Below, in pieces: positions 9,266-17,103 of a stretch of DNA of 64,000 bases. How positions within the stretch are numbered: the first letter of the stretch is position 1; each line of letters starts with the position of its first letter. The notes below the pieces were generated by a model that did not search any database, was not told where the DNA came from, and saw nothing but the letters and a program-made list of their open reading frames with translations. This DNA is from Pseudomonadales bacterium (GTDB taxonomy: Bacteria; Pseudomonadota; Gammaproteobacteria; Pseudomonadales; Pseudohongiellaceae), in contig JAJECW010000141.1 in assembly GCA_022821865.1 (NCBI GenBank), positions 1 to 64,000 of the forward strand. The letters are read 5' to 3'. Position numbers and translations under genes: made by a program.

Positions 9266-10275
9266 CAGCTGTCGGACCCCAGTTCGCGAACTCGCTCCAG
9301 CGCCAGCCGCCATTGCTCCCCATCGGGCTTGGCTGCGGGCCTTGCCCGCATGGCCGCGAGCCTGGGGTTACGGGAAACATTCTCCCTTTCCAGCCAGTCC
9401 GCCGCCCGCAAGGCCTCACCCGGCGCATTGCAGGCAAGCAGCATGTCGCAACCTGCCCACAGGGCCTTCTCCAGCCGCTGCTCCATTGCGCCAGCCTGCT
9501 CGGCGGCATTCATGCTGAGGTCATCGCTGAATACGACGCCATCAAAGCCGACCTCGCCGCGCAGCACGGTTTGCAGCCAGTGGCGGGAAAACCCCGCCGC
9601 ATCGGCGCATACCGCAGGATAAACCACATGGGCCGGCATTACCCCCGTCAGCAAATCCCGGCAGCGGACAAAGGGCCGCATGTCCCCGCCGCGCAATTCG
9701 CTTTCGCCGCGGCCATCCACCGGCAACTCGACGTGGGAATCCGCTCCCACCAGCCCGTGCCCCGGAAAATGCTTTCCCACCCCGGCCATTCCCGCCTCGG
9801 CCATGCCACAGAGATAGGCCCGGCCCAGTTCCGCCACCGCATCCGGGTCCGCGGCGAAAGCGCGGTCGCCAATCACCGGCGACGCCGGATCAAACCGGTC
9901 CAGCACCGGCGCGAAACTGAAATCGAGCCCCGCCCCGACAACTTCCGACGCCATGACCCAGGCGCAATCCCGCGCCAGGCCCAATCCCCTTTCAGAATCG
10001 GCCTCGTAGGCCTCGCCAATCCTGCGCAATGGCGGCAAAACCGTAAACCCCTCCCGAAACCGCTGCACCCTCCCCCCTTCCTGATCCACCGCAATCAACA
10101 CATCCGGCGCACATTCCCGTATCGCCCCGGTCAATTCCCGCAACTGTCCCGGAGAGGCGAAATTGCGCCGAAACAGAATCACCCCCCCGACACAATCCCG
10201 CTGCAGGAACTCCACCTCATCCGCTCCAGGCGTCAACCCACGCAGATCCACCATCAAAACACCCGGATCACTCAT
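9265..10275 (-). CDS. nagZ: Beta-N-acetylhexosaminidase (peptidoglycan recycling)
   Basis: NagZ (336-338 aa, glycoside hydrolase family 3) removes N-acetylglucosamine from anhydro-muropeptides in the cytoplasm. In the longer numbering, the signature KHFPGHG is at residues 170-176, the loop histidine is in ADSHVELP (His183), and the nucleophile Asp is in VVFSDDLSM (about 253). DQEGGRVQRF near residue 66 is also typical. The ATG at 10281 sits too close to GGGA, whereas the ATG two codons later (10275) has good spacing, so 10275 is given. It is the first gene of an overlapping unit with the MscS channel and hpt, a mix that looks like convenience, not a pathway. Confidence 0.95.
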   Translation of the reverse strand: MSDPGVLMVDLRGLTPGADEVEFLQRDCVGGVILFRRNFASPGQLRELTGAIRECAPDVLIAVDQEGGRVQRFREGFTVLPPLRRIGEAYEADSERGLGLARDCAWVMASEVVGAGLDFSFAPVLDRFDPASPVIGDRAFAADPDAVAELGRAYLCGMAEAGMAGVGKHFPGHGLVGADSHVELPVDGRGESELRGGDMRPFVRCRDLLTGVMPAHVVYPAVCADAAGFSRHWLQTVLRGEVGFDGVVFSDDLSMNAAEQAGAMEQRLEKALWAGCDMLLACNAPGEALRAADWLERENVSRNPRLAAMRARPAAKPDGEQWRLALERVRELGSDS

Positions 10276-10313
10276 TTTCATTTCCCGACCGAAGCCTCGC
10301 TGTTTCTGGCCCT

Positions 10314-10397
10314 GGGTATTCTCTGAAAAATTCCCTCCCTGGAATTTTTCATTATCCCTGTGCCGCAGGGAAGCTCTGACTTAATCAGAGCTTCCCT
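10314..10397 (+). repeat. Mosaic repeat upstream of lexA
   Basis: It has the hairpin GAAAAATTCC-CTCCCT-GGAATTTTTC, then the perfect 13-bp arms AGGGAAGCTCTGA and TCAGAGCTTCCCT. It sits between divergent nagZ and lexA, just upstream of the SOS box. This is the cleanest two-hairpin copy in the window. Confidence 0.9.
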
Positions 10398-10421
10398 AAA
10401 GTTTTCCCTATTCCGACGGAT

Positions 10422-10441
10422 AACTGTATAAAATCACAGTA
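10422..10441 (+). promoter_or_regulatory. LexA operator (SOS box)
   Basis: The site reads AACTGTATAAAATCACAGTA, which fits the gammaproteobacterial SOS consensus CTGT-N8-ACAG with an AT-rich centre. It lies 26 bp before the lexA ATG, where it would give classical autorepression. The core CTGT is at 10424-10427 and ACAG at 10436-10439. Confidence 0.92.
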
Positions 10442-10466
10442 TTATTGATGCCAACACGAGGACATT

Positions 10467-11075
10467 ATGCACGGACTTACCTCTCGCCAGGGCCAGATCC
10501 TCGAATTCATCCGGGGCCACCTCCGCGACACCGGCTATCCGCCCACACGCTCCGAAATCGCCAACCACATGGGCTTTCGCTCGGTAAACTCCGCCGAGGA
10601 ACACCTGCGCGCCCTCGCCCGCAAAGGCGCCATCGAAATGTCCCCCGGCGCTTCCCGGGGCATTCGCATCCCGGAACAGGCGCCGCCGGGATTGCCCATT
10701 GTCGGCCGGGTCGCCGCCGGTTCGCCGATTCTCGCCCAGGAATCCATCGCCGATTACAGCGCCGTTCCCGGAGCCATGTTTTCCCCAAGGGCCGATTACC
10801 TGCTCACGGTCAGGGGCGACAGCATGACCGGCATCGGTATTTTCGAGGACGACCTGCTCGCCGTGCATCGCACCGCGGAAGCCCGGAACGGCGACATCAT
10901 CGTGGCGAGAATCGACGATGAAGTGACCGTCAAGCGCCTGCGCCGCCAGACGACAAGCCGGCATCTGCAACTTGTCGCGGAAAATCCCGCCATCGCGCCC
11001 ATCGAGGTGGACCTGAGCCGGGACCGTTTCGCCATTGAAGGCGTCAGCGTCGGGGTGATCCGGCTCGGGTTGTAA
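10467..11075 (+). CDS. lexA: LexA repressor
   Basis: LexA (202 aa) represses the SOS regulon and self-cleaves when RecA filaments form on single-stranded DNA. The N-terminal winged helix-turn-helix covers residues 1-70. The cleavage site is Ala84-Gly85 (GRVAAGSP), the nucleophile is Ser119 (RGDSM) and the general base is Lys156 (VTVKRL). All have the same numbers as in E. coli. An ACGAGGA ribosome site precedes the ATG, and the SOS box at 10422-10441 indicates autoregulation. It converges with topA, with 8 bp between the stop codons. Confidence 0.98.
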   Translation: MHGLTSRQGQILEFIRGHLRDTGYPPTRSEIANHMGFRSVNSAEEHLRALARKGAIEMSPGASRGIRIPEQAPPGLPIVGRVAAGSPILAQESIADYSAVPGAMFSPRADYLLTVRGDSMTGIGIFEDDLLAVHRTAEARNGDIIVARIDDEVTVKRLRRQTTSRHLQLVAENPAIAPIEVDLSRDRFAIEGVSVGVIRLGL

Positions 11076-11083
11076 CTTCCCCG

Positions 11084-13696
11084 CTATTTTTTCTTTCTTG
11101 CGGCCGCCTTCTTCGTAGCCGTGGCCGCCCGCCATTCGCCGTCGCGATAGAAGACCCGCCAGCCGGTGGGCTTGCCATCCACCTGGGACTGCACGAAATG
11201 CTGCCGGGTCTTGCGGCTGAAACCCACCACGGCGGCATTGCCCTTGTCGTCTTTGACCGGCGCGTCCAGCAGATAGTGAAACTTTGGATCGATCTCGTTC
11301 CGGTGCGGCAGCAGTTCCGCCACCCGGGGTGAACGGGTTTCCCGGTTGCGCGGAAAACCGCTGGCGGCGAGAAACAGACCGGAAGCGCCCTCGCGCAGAA
11401 TGTAATGGTCATCCACCTTGCTGCAACGCAGCTCCGGCATGGGCACCGGATCCATTTTCGGCGGCGCCGGCTGGCCATTGCGCAGCAACTTGCGGGTATT
11501 GCGGCAATCTTCCCGGGTGCAACCGAAATACTTGCCGAAGCGGCCCGATTTCAACTGCATGTCGCTGCCGCACTTGTCGCACTCGATCACCGGGCCGTCA
11601 TATCCCTGAATCTGGAACTTCCCTTCTTCCAGTTCGAAACCATCACAATCGGGATTATTGCCACAGACATGCAACTTGCGCCCGGGGTCAATGAGCCAGG
11701 CGTCCATTGCGTCGCCGCACTTCGGGCAGCGGTGTTTTTTGCGCAAGCGGATGTTTTCCTGCTGCTCCGCCTCTTCGGCGCTATCGGCGCGAATCGCCTC
11801 CTCGCCCGGAGTGAGATTCATCGTCGAACGGCATTTCTCATCCCCCGGCAAGCTATAGGCGGAACAGCCGAGAAATACCCCGGTGGAGGCATTGCGAAGC
11901 TGCATCCTGCGACCGCATTTGGGACAGTCCACGTCGACTTCGGTGGGCTTGTTGGCGCGCATGCCGCCGTCCTTCGCTTCCGCCCTGGCGAGTTGCCCGG
12001 TGAAATCCCGATAAAACTCATCCAGCAATTTCTTCCAGTTCTTGCTTCCGGCGGCCACCTCATCGAGAGAGTCTTCCATGCGCGCGGTGAAGTCGTAATC
12101 CATCAGATCGCGGAAGCTTTCCTGCAGGCGTTCGGTGACGATATCGCCGATCTTGAGGGCGTGGAAGCGCTTGTTTTCCAGCTTCACATAGCCCCGGTCC
12201 TGGATCGTGGAAATCGTCGAGGCGTAGGTGGAGGGCCGACCGATTTCACGCTTTTCCAGTTCCCGCACGAGGCTGGCTTCGGTGAACCGCGGCGGCGGCC
12301 GGGTGAAATTCTGCACGGGATCAAGCGCTTGCAGGGCAAGCCGCTCACCAGCCTTCACATCCGGCAGCACCACATCGGCATCCCGGGAAGGCATGGCGGC
12401 AAGATAGCCGGGGAATTGCATGATTCTGCCCCTGGCGCGCAATTCGAAGTCCGCGGCCTGGACCGTGATGGTGCTCGCCAGAAATCGTGCCGGAACCATC
12501 TGGCAGGCGATGAGATGCTGCCGGATCAGCTGGTAGAGCCGGCGCGCGTCATGGTCCATGTCCTGCAATGACTCCGGCGTTCGCCGCACATCCGTGGGGC
12601 GGATCGCTTCGTGGGCCTCCTGGGCGCCTTCCCGGGCGCGGTAGAAATTGGCTTTCGGCGGCAGGTATTCGACGCCGAATTCCTGCTCGATATGGCTCCG
12701 GGCGGCGGCAATCGCCTCATTGCCGAGATGGGTGGAATCGGTTCGCATGTAGGTGATATGGCCGGCCTGGTACAGGCGCTGGGCCAGGGTCATGGTCCTG
12801 CCGACACCGAAACCGAGCCGGGTGCTTGCGGCCTGCTGCAGGGTCGAAGTGATCAGGGGCGGCCGCGGCCGGGAAGTGGTGGGTTTGTCCTCGCGCTTGC
12901 CAACCGCATAGTCGGCGGTGCGCAGCGTTTCCAGCGCCTGCTCGGCGCCTCGCCTGTCCCCGGGACGGAAATTCCTGCCGGCCCGCCTGACCACCTGGCA
13001 TTTGAGTTCCTGTTTCGCTTCCGTGAGCAGTCTGGCGAAAACTTCCCAGTATTCTTCCGGATTGAAAGCCCGGATTTCCCGCTCGCGCTCCACAACCAGC
13101 CGCACGGCAACCGATTGCACCCGGCCGGCGGAAAGCCCCCGGGCCACCTTGGACCAGAGCAGGGGCGAGAGCATGTAACCCACCACCCGGTCGAGAAAGC
13201 GGCGCGCCTGCTGCTCTTCCACATAGCGCATGTCCACCGCGCCGGTTTCGGCAAAGGCTTCCCGGATGGCCTTGCGGGTGATTTCATTGAAGACCACCCG
13301 GCGATAGCGATCCGGGTCGCCGCCAATCGCTTCCTGCAGATGCCAGGCGATGGCCTCCCCTTCCCGGTCCCGGTCGCTGGCGAGATAGATGGCGGATGAT
13401 TTCGCCGCGATCTTTTTCAGGTCTTCGACGATCTGTTCCTTGCCGGGGAGGATTTCATACTGGGCCCGCCAGCCGTTTTCCGGGTCCACGCCGAGGCGCT
13501 GCGCGAGTTGTTGCCGCTTTTTCTGTTCCGGGCTGAGATTGGCTTTGCCGCGGCCCCGGCGCGGGGCGGCCCGGCCTTTTTCCGGCAAGTCGCGGATATG
13601 CCCCACACAGGACTTGACGACAAATTCCGAACCAAGATAGCGATTGATGGTTCTCGCCTTGGCCGGCGACTCGACGATGACCAGTGACTTTGACAT
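11084..13696 (-). CDS. topA: DNA topoisomerase I
   Basis: A type IA topoisomerase (870 aa) that relaxes negative supercoils. The Toprim domain opens with SLVIVESPAKARTINRYLG and has the acidic motif SDRDREGEAIAWHL. The active-site tyrosine is in ITYMRTDST at about residue 316 (E. coli Tyr319). The C-terminal third has Cys4 zinc-ribbon modules (CPKCGRRM, CPKCGDAM, CDKCGSDM) and a Lys/Ala-rich basic tail ending TKKAAARKKK. The start at 13696 follows a strong AGGAAGGAAAG ribosome site. The frame stays open ten more codons upstream without homology. The aminotransferase gene ends beyond 13723 in the other direction of reading, just upstream on the same strand. Confidence 0.98.
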   Translation of the reverse strand: MSKSLVIVESPAKARTINRYLGSEFVVKSCVGHIRDLPEKGRAAPRRGRGKANLSPEQKKRQQLAQRLGVDPENGWRAQYEILPGKEQIVEDLKKIAAKSSAIYLASDRDREGEAIAWHLQEAIGGDPDRYRRVVFNEITRKAIREAFAETGAVDMRYVEEQQARRFLDRVVGYMLSPLLWSKVARGLSAGRVQSVAVRLVVEREREIRAFNPEEYWEVFARLLTEAKQELKCQVVRRAGRNFRPGDRRGAEQALETLRTADYAVGKREDKPTTSRPRPPLITSTLQQAASTRLGFGVGRTMTLAQRLYQAGHITYMRTDSTHLGNEAIAAARSHIEQEFGVEYLPPKANFYRAREGAQEAHEAIRPTDVRRTPESLQDMDHDARRLYQLIRQHLIACQMVPARFLASTITVQAADFELRARGRIMQFPGYLAAMPSRDADVVLPDVKAGERLALQALDPVQNFTRPPPRFTEASLVRELEKREIGRPSTYASTISTIQDRGYVKLENKRFHALKIGDIVTERLQESFRDLMDYDFTARMEDSLDEVAAGSKNWKKLLDEFYRDFTGQLARAEAKDGGMRANKPTEVDVDCPKCGRRMQLRNASTGVFLGCSAYSLPGDEKCRSTMNLTPGEEAIRADSAEEAEQQENIRLRKKHRCPKCGDAMDAWLIDPGRKLHVCGNNPDCDGFELEEGKFQIQGYDGPVIECDKCGSDMQLKSGRFGKYFGCTREDCRNTRKLLRNGQPAPPKMDPVPMPELRCSKVDDHYILREGASGLFLAASGFPRNRETRSPRVAELLPHRNEIDPKFHYLLDAPVKDDKGNAAVVGFSRKTRQHFVQSQVDGKPTGWRVFYRDGEWRAATATKKAAARKKK

Positions 13697-13722
13697 TACC
13701 GCTTTCCTTCCTCCCTCTTCCT

Positions 13723-14805
13723 TCAACTCAAGTGAACTTCGTGGATCCAGCCGTAGTTTTCGCTGATTTCCCCTTGCTGGATGCCCGTAAGCAGATCGTA
13801 GAGTTCCTGCATCACCGGACCAACGCCGGCATCGGACCCCTTGCCGCCAGACTGTCCGGGATTGACTGCATGCCAGGCGTCATCGAACCAGATTCGGTTG
13901 ATCGGCGACAATACCGCCGCGGTGCCGCAGGCGCCCATTTCCACGAAATCATCGAATTCGGCGCGCAGGTCGATGGGCCGCTCCGCGGTCACCATGCCGA
14001 GCCGGTCCGCGGCGAGCCGCATGATCGACCGGCGGGTCACGCTTGGCAAGACCGCCGCCGAAGCCGGAGTGACCAGGCTGCCGTCGCGCAGCACCACAAG
14101 AATATTCGCCGAACCCGCTTCATCGATGTAGCGCTGCTCCACGGCATCGAGATACAGGGCTTCATTGGCGCCCTGGCGCTGGGCGCATTGGGTGGCAAGC
14201 AGGCCCCCGGCGTAATTGGCGCCTATCTTGAAACTTCCCGTGCCCCTGGGAGCGGCGCGGTCCATCTCCGAAACCGCAAGCGAAATCGGCGCCAATCCCG
14301 CCTGCTTGTAGTAAGGCCCCACCGGAGAGACGAATACCCGAAACTCGAACTCTCTGGCGGGCCGCAGGCCGAGATTGTCACCCACGCCGATCAGCATGGG
14401 CCGCACATAGAGGCTGGCGCCGGAACCGAAAGGCGGAATCCACTCGCGGTTTGCCTGCACCGCCGCCTCCACGCCGCGCAGGAACAAGGCCTCGGAAACC
14501 ACCGGCATCAACAGGCGGCCGGCAGCCTCGCGCATGCGATCGGCATTGAGTTCCGGGCGGAACAGCAGCACCCTGCCGTCCCGTGCGCACTGGGCCTTGA
14601 GACCCTCAAAGCATTGCTGGGCGTAATGCAGGGCCGGCGAACCCTCGTGCAATGGCATGATTTCGCTGGCGAGCAGTTCGCCTTCGCTCCATTCACCCTC
14701 GCGCCAACGGGCGGAAAAGCGTGCGTCGGTCCGTATATATTCAAAGCCGAGTTCCGCCCAATGCAGCGACTTGCCACCGATTTTTCCGTTCATTTCCGCA
14801 ACCAT
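13723..14805 (-). CDS. ilvE: Branched-chain amino acid aminotransferase
   Basis: A PLP-dependent class IV (fold IV) aminotransferase of 360 residues that makes or degrades Leu, Ile and Val. The PLP lysine lies in GSFKIGANYAGG, and the class signature segment is YIDEAGSANILVVL. The N-terminal ARFSARWREGEW and the QCFEGLKA stretch place it in the longer BCAT subfamily (about 350-360 aa) rather than the roughly 300-aa E. coli IlvE type. The start at 14805 (MVAEMNGK) has AGGAA ten bases upstream. 14793 is possible. It is divergent from tatD with a gap of about 100 bp, and it may be read into topA. Confidence 0.92.
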   Translation of the reverse strand: MVAEMNGKIGGKSLHWAELGFEYIRTDARFSARWREGEWSEGELLASEIMPLHEGSPALHYAQQCFEGLKAQCARDGRVLLFRPELNADRMREAAGRLLMPVVSEALFLRGVEAAVQANREWIPPFGSGASLYVRPMLIGVGDNLGLRPAREFEFRVFVSPVGPYYKQAGLAPISLAVSEMDRAAPRGTGSFKIGANYAGGLLATQCAQRQGANEALYLDAVEQRYIDEAGSANILVVLRDGSLVTPASAAVLPSVTRRSIMRLAADRLGMVTAERPIDLRAEFDDFVEMGACGTAAVLSPINRIWFDDAWHAVNPGQSGGKGSDAGVGPVMQELYDLLTGIQQGEISENYGWIHEVHLS

Positions 14806-14907
14806 CAGGACATCGTTCCTGTTGTGAAAGCCGCAAGCCGGTTTCTCAACGAGCCTCCGCCGGGCTAGAATCCCGGGTTTTCCGGCAGGCGGAACCCGAC
14901 AAGACCC

Positions 14908-15699
14908 ATGGATCTGATCGACATCGGCGCCAATCTCACCCACAAGTCTTTCGAGCACGATTTTCAGCAGGTTGTGGATGATGCCAGAAGCGCCGGGCTA
15001 AAGCACATCATTCTCACCGGAACCGATGCCGCAAGCAGCGAGGCGGCTGCGGGCCTGGTCGCCGCCACACCGGATTTTTTCCGCGGCACCGCGGGTTTCC
15101 ACCCCCATGTGGCCAGCACCTTCAATGACGATGCCCGCACTGTCATTGCCACGCTGTGCGGGCGCGACCAAACCGTCGCCGTGGGAGAAACCGGGCTTGA
15201 TTACAACCGCGACTTTTCCCCCAGGAAGGATCAGTTGGCCTGCTTTGAGCAGCACCTGGAAATCGCCGCCGCGGTGGGCAAGCCCATGTTTCTGCACCAG
15301 CGCGACGCCCATGATGACTTTCTTGCCCTGCTTGCAAAGCATCGCGGGCGTATTGTCGGCGGCGTGGTGCATTGCTTTACCGATACCCGGCGAGCCCTGG
15401 ATGACTATCTCGACCTCGACATGCATATCGGCATCACCGGCTGGATCTGCGACGAGCGCCGGGGCAGGGAATTGCAGGGCATTGTGGGCCATATCCCGCC
15501 AGAGCGGCTGCTGCTGGAAACCGATGCGCCCTATCTTTTGCCAAGAACCCTGCGGCCCAAACCCTCCGGCAGGCGCAACGAGCCAAAGTATCTCCCCGCG
15601 GTGCTCGCCGAGGTCGCCCGCTGCACCGGGCGCGATGCGGCCGGAATTGCAAGACAGACCACAGCCAACGCGATTCGCCTGTTCGGGCTGGAAGCGTGA
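14908..15699 (+). CDS. tatD: TatD-family metal-dependent deoxyribonuclease
   Basis: A 263-residue amidohydrolase-fold nuclease. E. coli TatD is a 3'-5' exonuclease linked to DNA repair under oxidative stress. Metal-site features are visible: DIGANLTHKSF at the start, GFHPHVAS, VGETGLDYNRDF, FLHQRDAH, VHCFTDT and LETDAPYLLP. The GLDYNRDFSP form is the TatD subtype and not the YcfH or YjjV subtypes. The stop is followed by an intergenic repeat and the convergent glutaredoxin-like gene. Confidence 0.95.
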   Translation: MDLIDIGANLTHKSFEHDFQQVVDDARSAGLKHIILTGTDAASSEAAAGLVAATPDFFRGTAGFHPHVASTFNDDARTVIATLCGRDQTVAVGETGLDYNRDFSPRKDQLACFEQHLEIAAAVGKPMFLHQRDAHDDFLALLAKHRGRIVGGVVHCFTDTRRALDDYLDLDMHIGITGWICDERRGRELQGIVGHIPPERLLLETDAPYLLPRTLRPKPSGRRNEPKYLPAVLAEVARCTGRDAAGIARQTTANAIRLFGLEA

Positions 15700-15744
15700 G
15701 ATCCCCCGTCATGCCGCGCGCAGTCGCAGCATCTCCCTGGGAGC

Positions 15745-15793
15745 CACTGCATGAGATTCTGCGACTTCGCTTCGCTCCGAGCAGAATGACGGT
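15745..15793 (+). repeat. Dispersed repeat, GATTCTGCGACTTCGC family
   Basis: The copy reads TGAGATTCTGCGACTTCGC, then TTCGCTCCGAGCAGAATGACGG. Forms of the same element lie at 44441-44527 and 55095-55165, with a worn one at 46326-46397. GCAGAATGACG pairs loosely with CGTCATGCCGCGC at 15708. It is a short intergenic repeat between tatD and the glutaredoxin-like gene. Confidence 0.7.
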
Positions 15794-15818
15794 AAAGGGC
15801 TGCGGCAGAACATTCCGG

Positions 15819-16067
15819 CTATGTCCTGGCCATATCCAGCAGGGCCGCAACCTGTTCGGGCGAAAATGGCCAGTTCAATTCCTTCCCCGATCGCGGATTG
15901 CGCAGCACCGGAATACTGAGCCCATAGCGCGCCACAAGCGCTTCGGACGCGCTGATATCCATCGGAGTCACGCGAAATTCCCGGGATTGCGACAGTTCAG
16001 CGAGCATGGCCTCCGCGTATTCGCAAAGATGGCAGCCGGCGGTGGTATACAACAGCAACTCAGGCAT
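15819..16067 (-). CDS. Glutaredoxin-like protein (DUF836)
   Basis: A small (82 aa) thioredoxin-fold protein of the glutaredoxin-like DUF836 type. It starts MPELLLYTTAGCHLCEYAE, with the redox motif CHLC at residues 12-15, and has the cis-proline segment LSIPVLRN around residue 50. Substrates for this family are not defined. The start at 16067 overlaps the pyrD stop by 8 bp. An ATG six codons further upstream (16085) would overlap more and is less likely. It is probably translated with pyrD. Confidence 0.85.
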   Translation of the reverse strand: MPELLLYTTAGCHLCEYAEAMLAELSQSREFRVTPMDISASEALVARYGLSIPVLRNPRSGKELNWPFSPEQVAALLDMART

Positions 16068-17076
16068 TGGCCGCCGCTTCGCCAAGTTCCCGGATCAGGC
16101 CGGGGCCGCGGAAAATGAACCCGCTGTAGATCTGCAGCAGATCGGCGCCGGCGGCAAGCATGGCCCTGCCGTCGTCGCCGTTCATGATGCCGCCGACACC
16201 GATCAGGGGAATGCGGTCACCGGTTTCGGCCCTGATTGCGGCCACGGTCCGCCGGGCGAGCAAACCCAGGGGGGCGCCGCTCAGACCGCCGCTTTGCCGG
16301 GCAAGATCGGCGGGCAGGGATTCCGGCCGCTGGATGGTGGTGTTGGTGGCGATCACGCCATCCACCTCCCAGGCCAGCAGTCTTGCGCAAATCGAACGGA
16401 TTTCTTCCGCCGCCAGGTCCGGCGCGAGTTTCAGCGCAAGCGGCAGATACTTGCCGCTTTCCCCTTCGTGTTCCGCCTGGGCCCGCTTCAGGGCTTCGAG
16501 CAAGCGATCGAGTTCATCGCCTGACTGCAAGTCGCGCAGACCGGGGGTATTGGGTGAGGAGACATTGATGGCGACATAGTCGGCAAGCCGCCGGCAGCTT
16601 CGAAAACCATCGAGATAGTCCGCGGTGGCGTTTTCCACCGGTGTATCCCGGTTCTTGCCGATATTGACGCCGAGAATGACATTCGCGCGGCGCCGGGCGG
16701 CCTTTTCCACGGCGTGGGCGATGCCCCGGTTATTGAATCCCATGCGGTTGACGATGCAACGCCTGCCGCGGCTGCGAAACAGTCGCGGACGGGGATTGCC
16801 GGGTTGGGGCCGCGGCGTCAGGGTGCCGATTTCCACGAAGGCGAAGCCCAGCGCCGCGAGCGCGTCGACATGATCGCCATTCTTGTCCAGACCCGCGGCA
16901 AGACCGATGCGGTGCGGGAAATCCAGCCCCATGAGCCGCACCGGATCCGGGCTTGCCGGAGCCGCGAGCAGCCGCGACAAGCCGAGCCGGTGCAAGCCAT
17001 CCAGCGCCCCGAGGGCAATGCCGTGGGACGCCTCGGCGGGCAAGGCGAACAAGGGGCTGGCGATCAGCGAATACAC
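16060..17076 (-). CDS. pyrD: Dihydroorotate dehydrogenase (quinone), class 2
   Basis: PyrD (338 aa) oxidises dihydroorotate to orotate in pyrimidine synthesis and passes electrons to membrane quinone. Class 2 features are the amphipathic N-terminal helix (MYSLIASPLFALP), AAGLDKNGD near residue 61, the FNNRG segment near 114, and the active-site serine in NVSSPNTPGLR (171-181). FMN phosphate-binding GVGGIMNG and a C-terminal YSGFIFRGPGL are also present. It begins 27 bp after the stop of a TonB-dependent receptor on the same strand, an unusual upstream partner. Confidence 0.97.
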   Translation of the reverse strand: MYSLIASPLFALPAEASHGIALGALDGLHRLGLSRLLAAPASPDPVRLMGLDFPHRIGLAAGLDKNGDHVDALAALGFAFVEIGTLTPRPQPGNPRPRLFRSRGRRCIVNRMGFNNRGIAHAVEKAARRRANVILGVNIGKNRDTPVENATADYLDGFRSCRRLADYVAINVSSPNTPGLRDLQSGDELDRLLEALKRAQAEHEGESGKYLPLALKLAPDLAAEEIRSICARLLAWEVDGVIATNTTIQRPESLPADLARQSGGLSGAPLGLLARRTVAAIRAETGDRIPLIGVGGIMNGDDGRAMLAAGADLLQIYSGFIFRGPGLIRELGEAAANA

Positions 17077-17103
17077 AGGCCCCTCCGGAGCGGCCGGCAG
17101 CGC

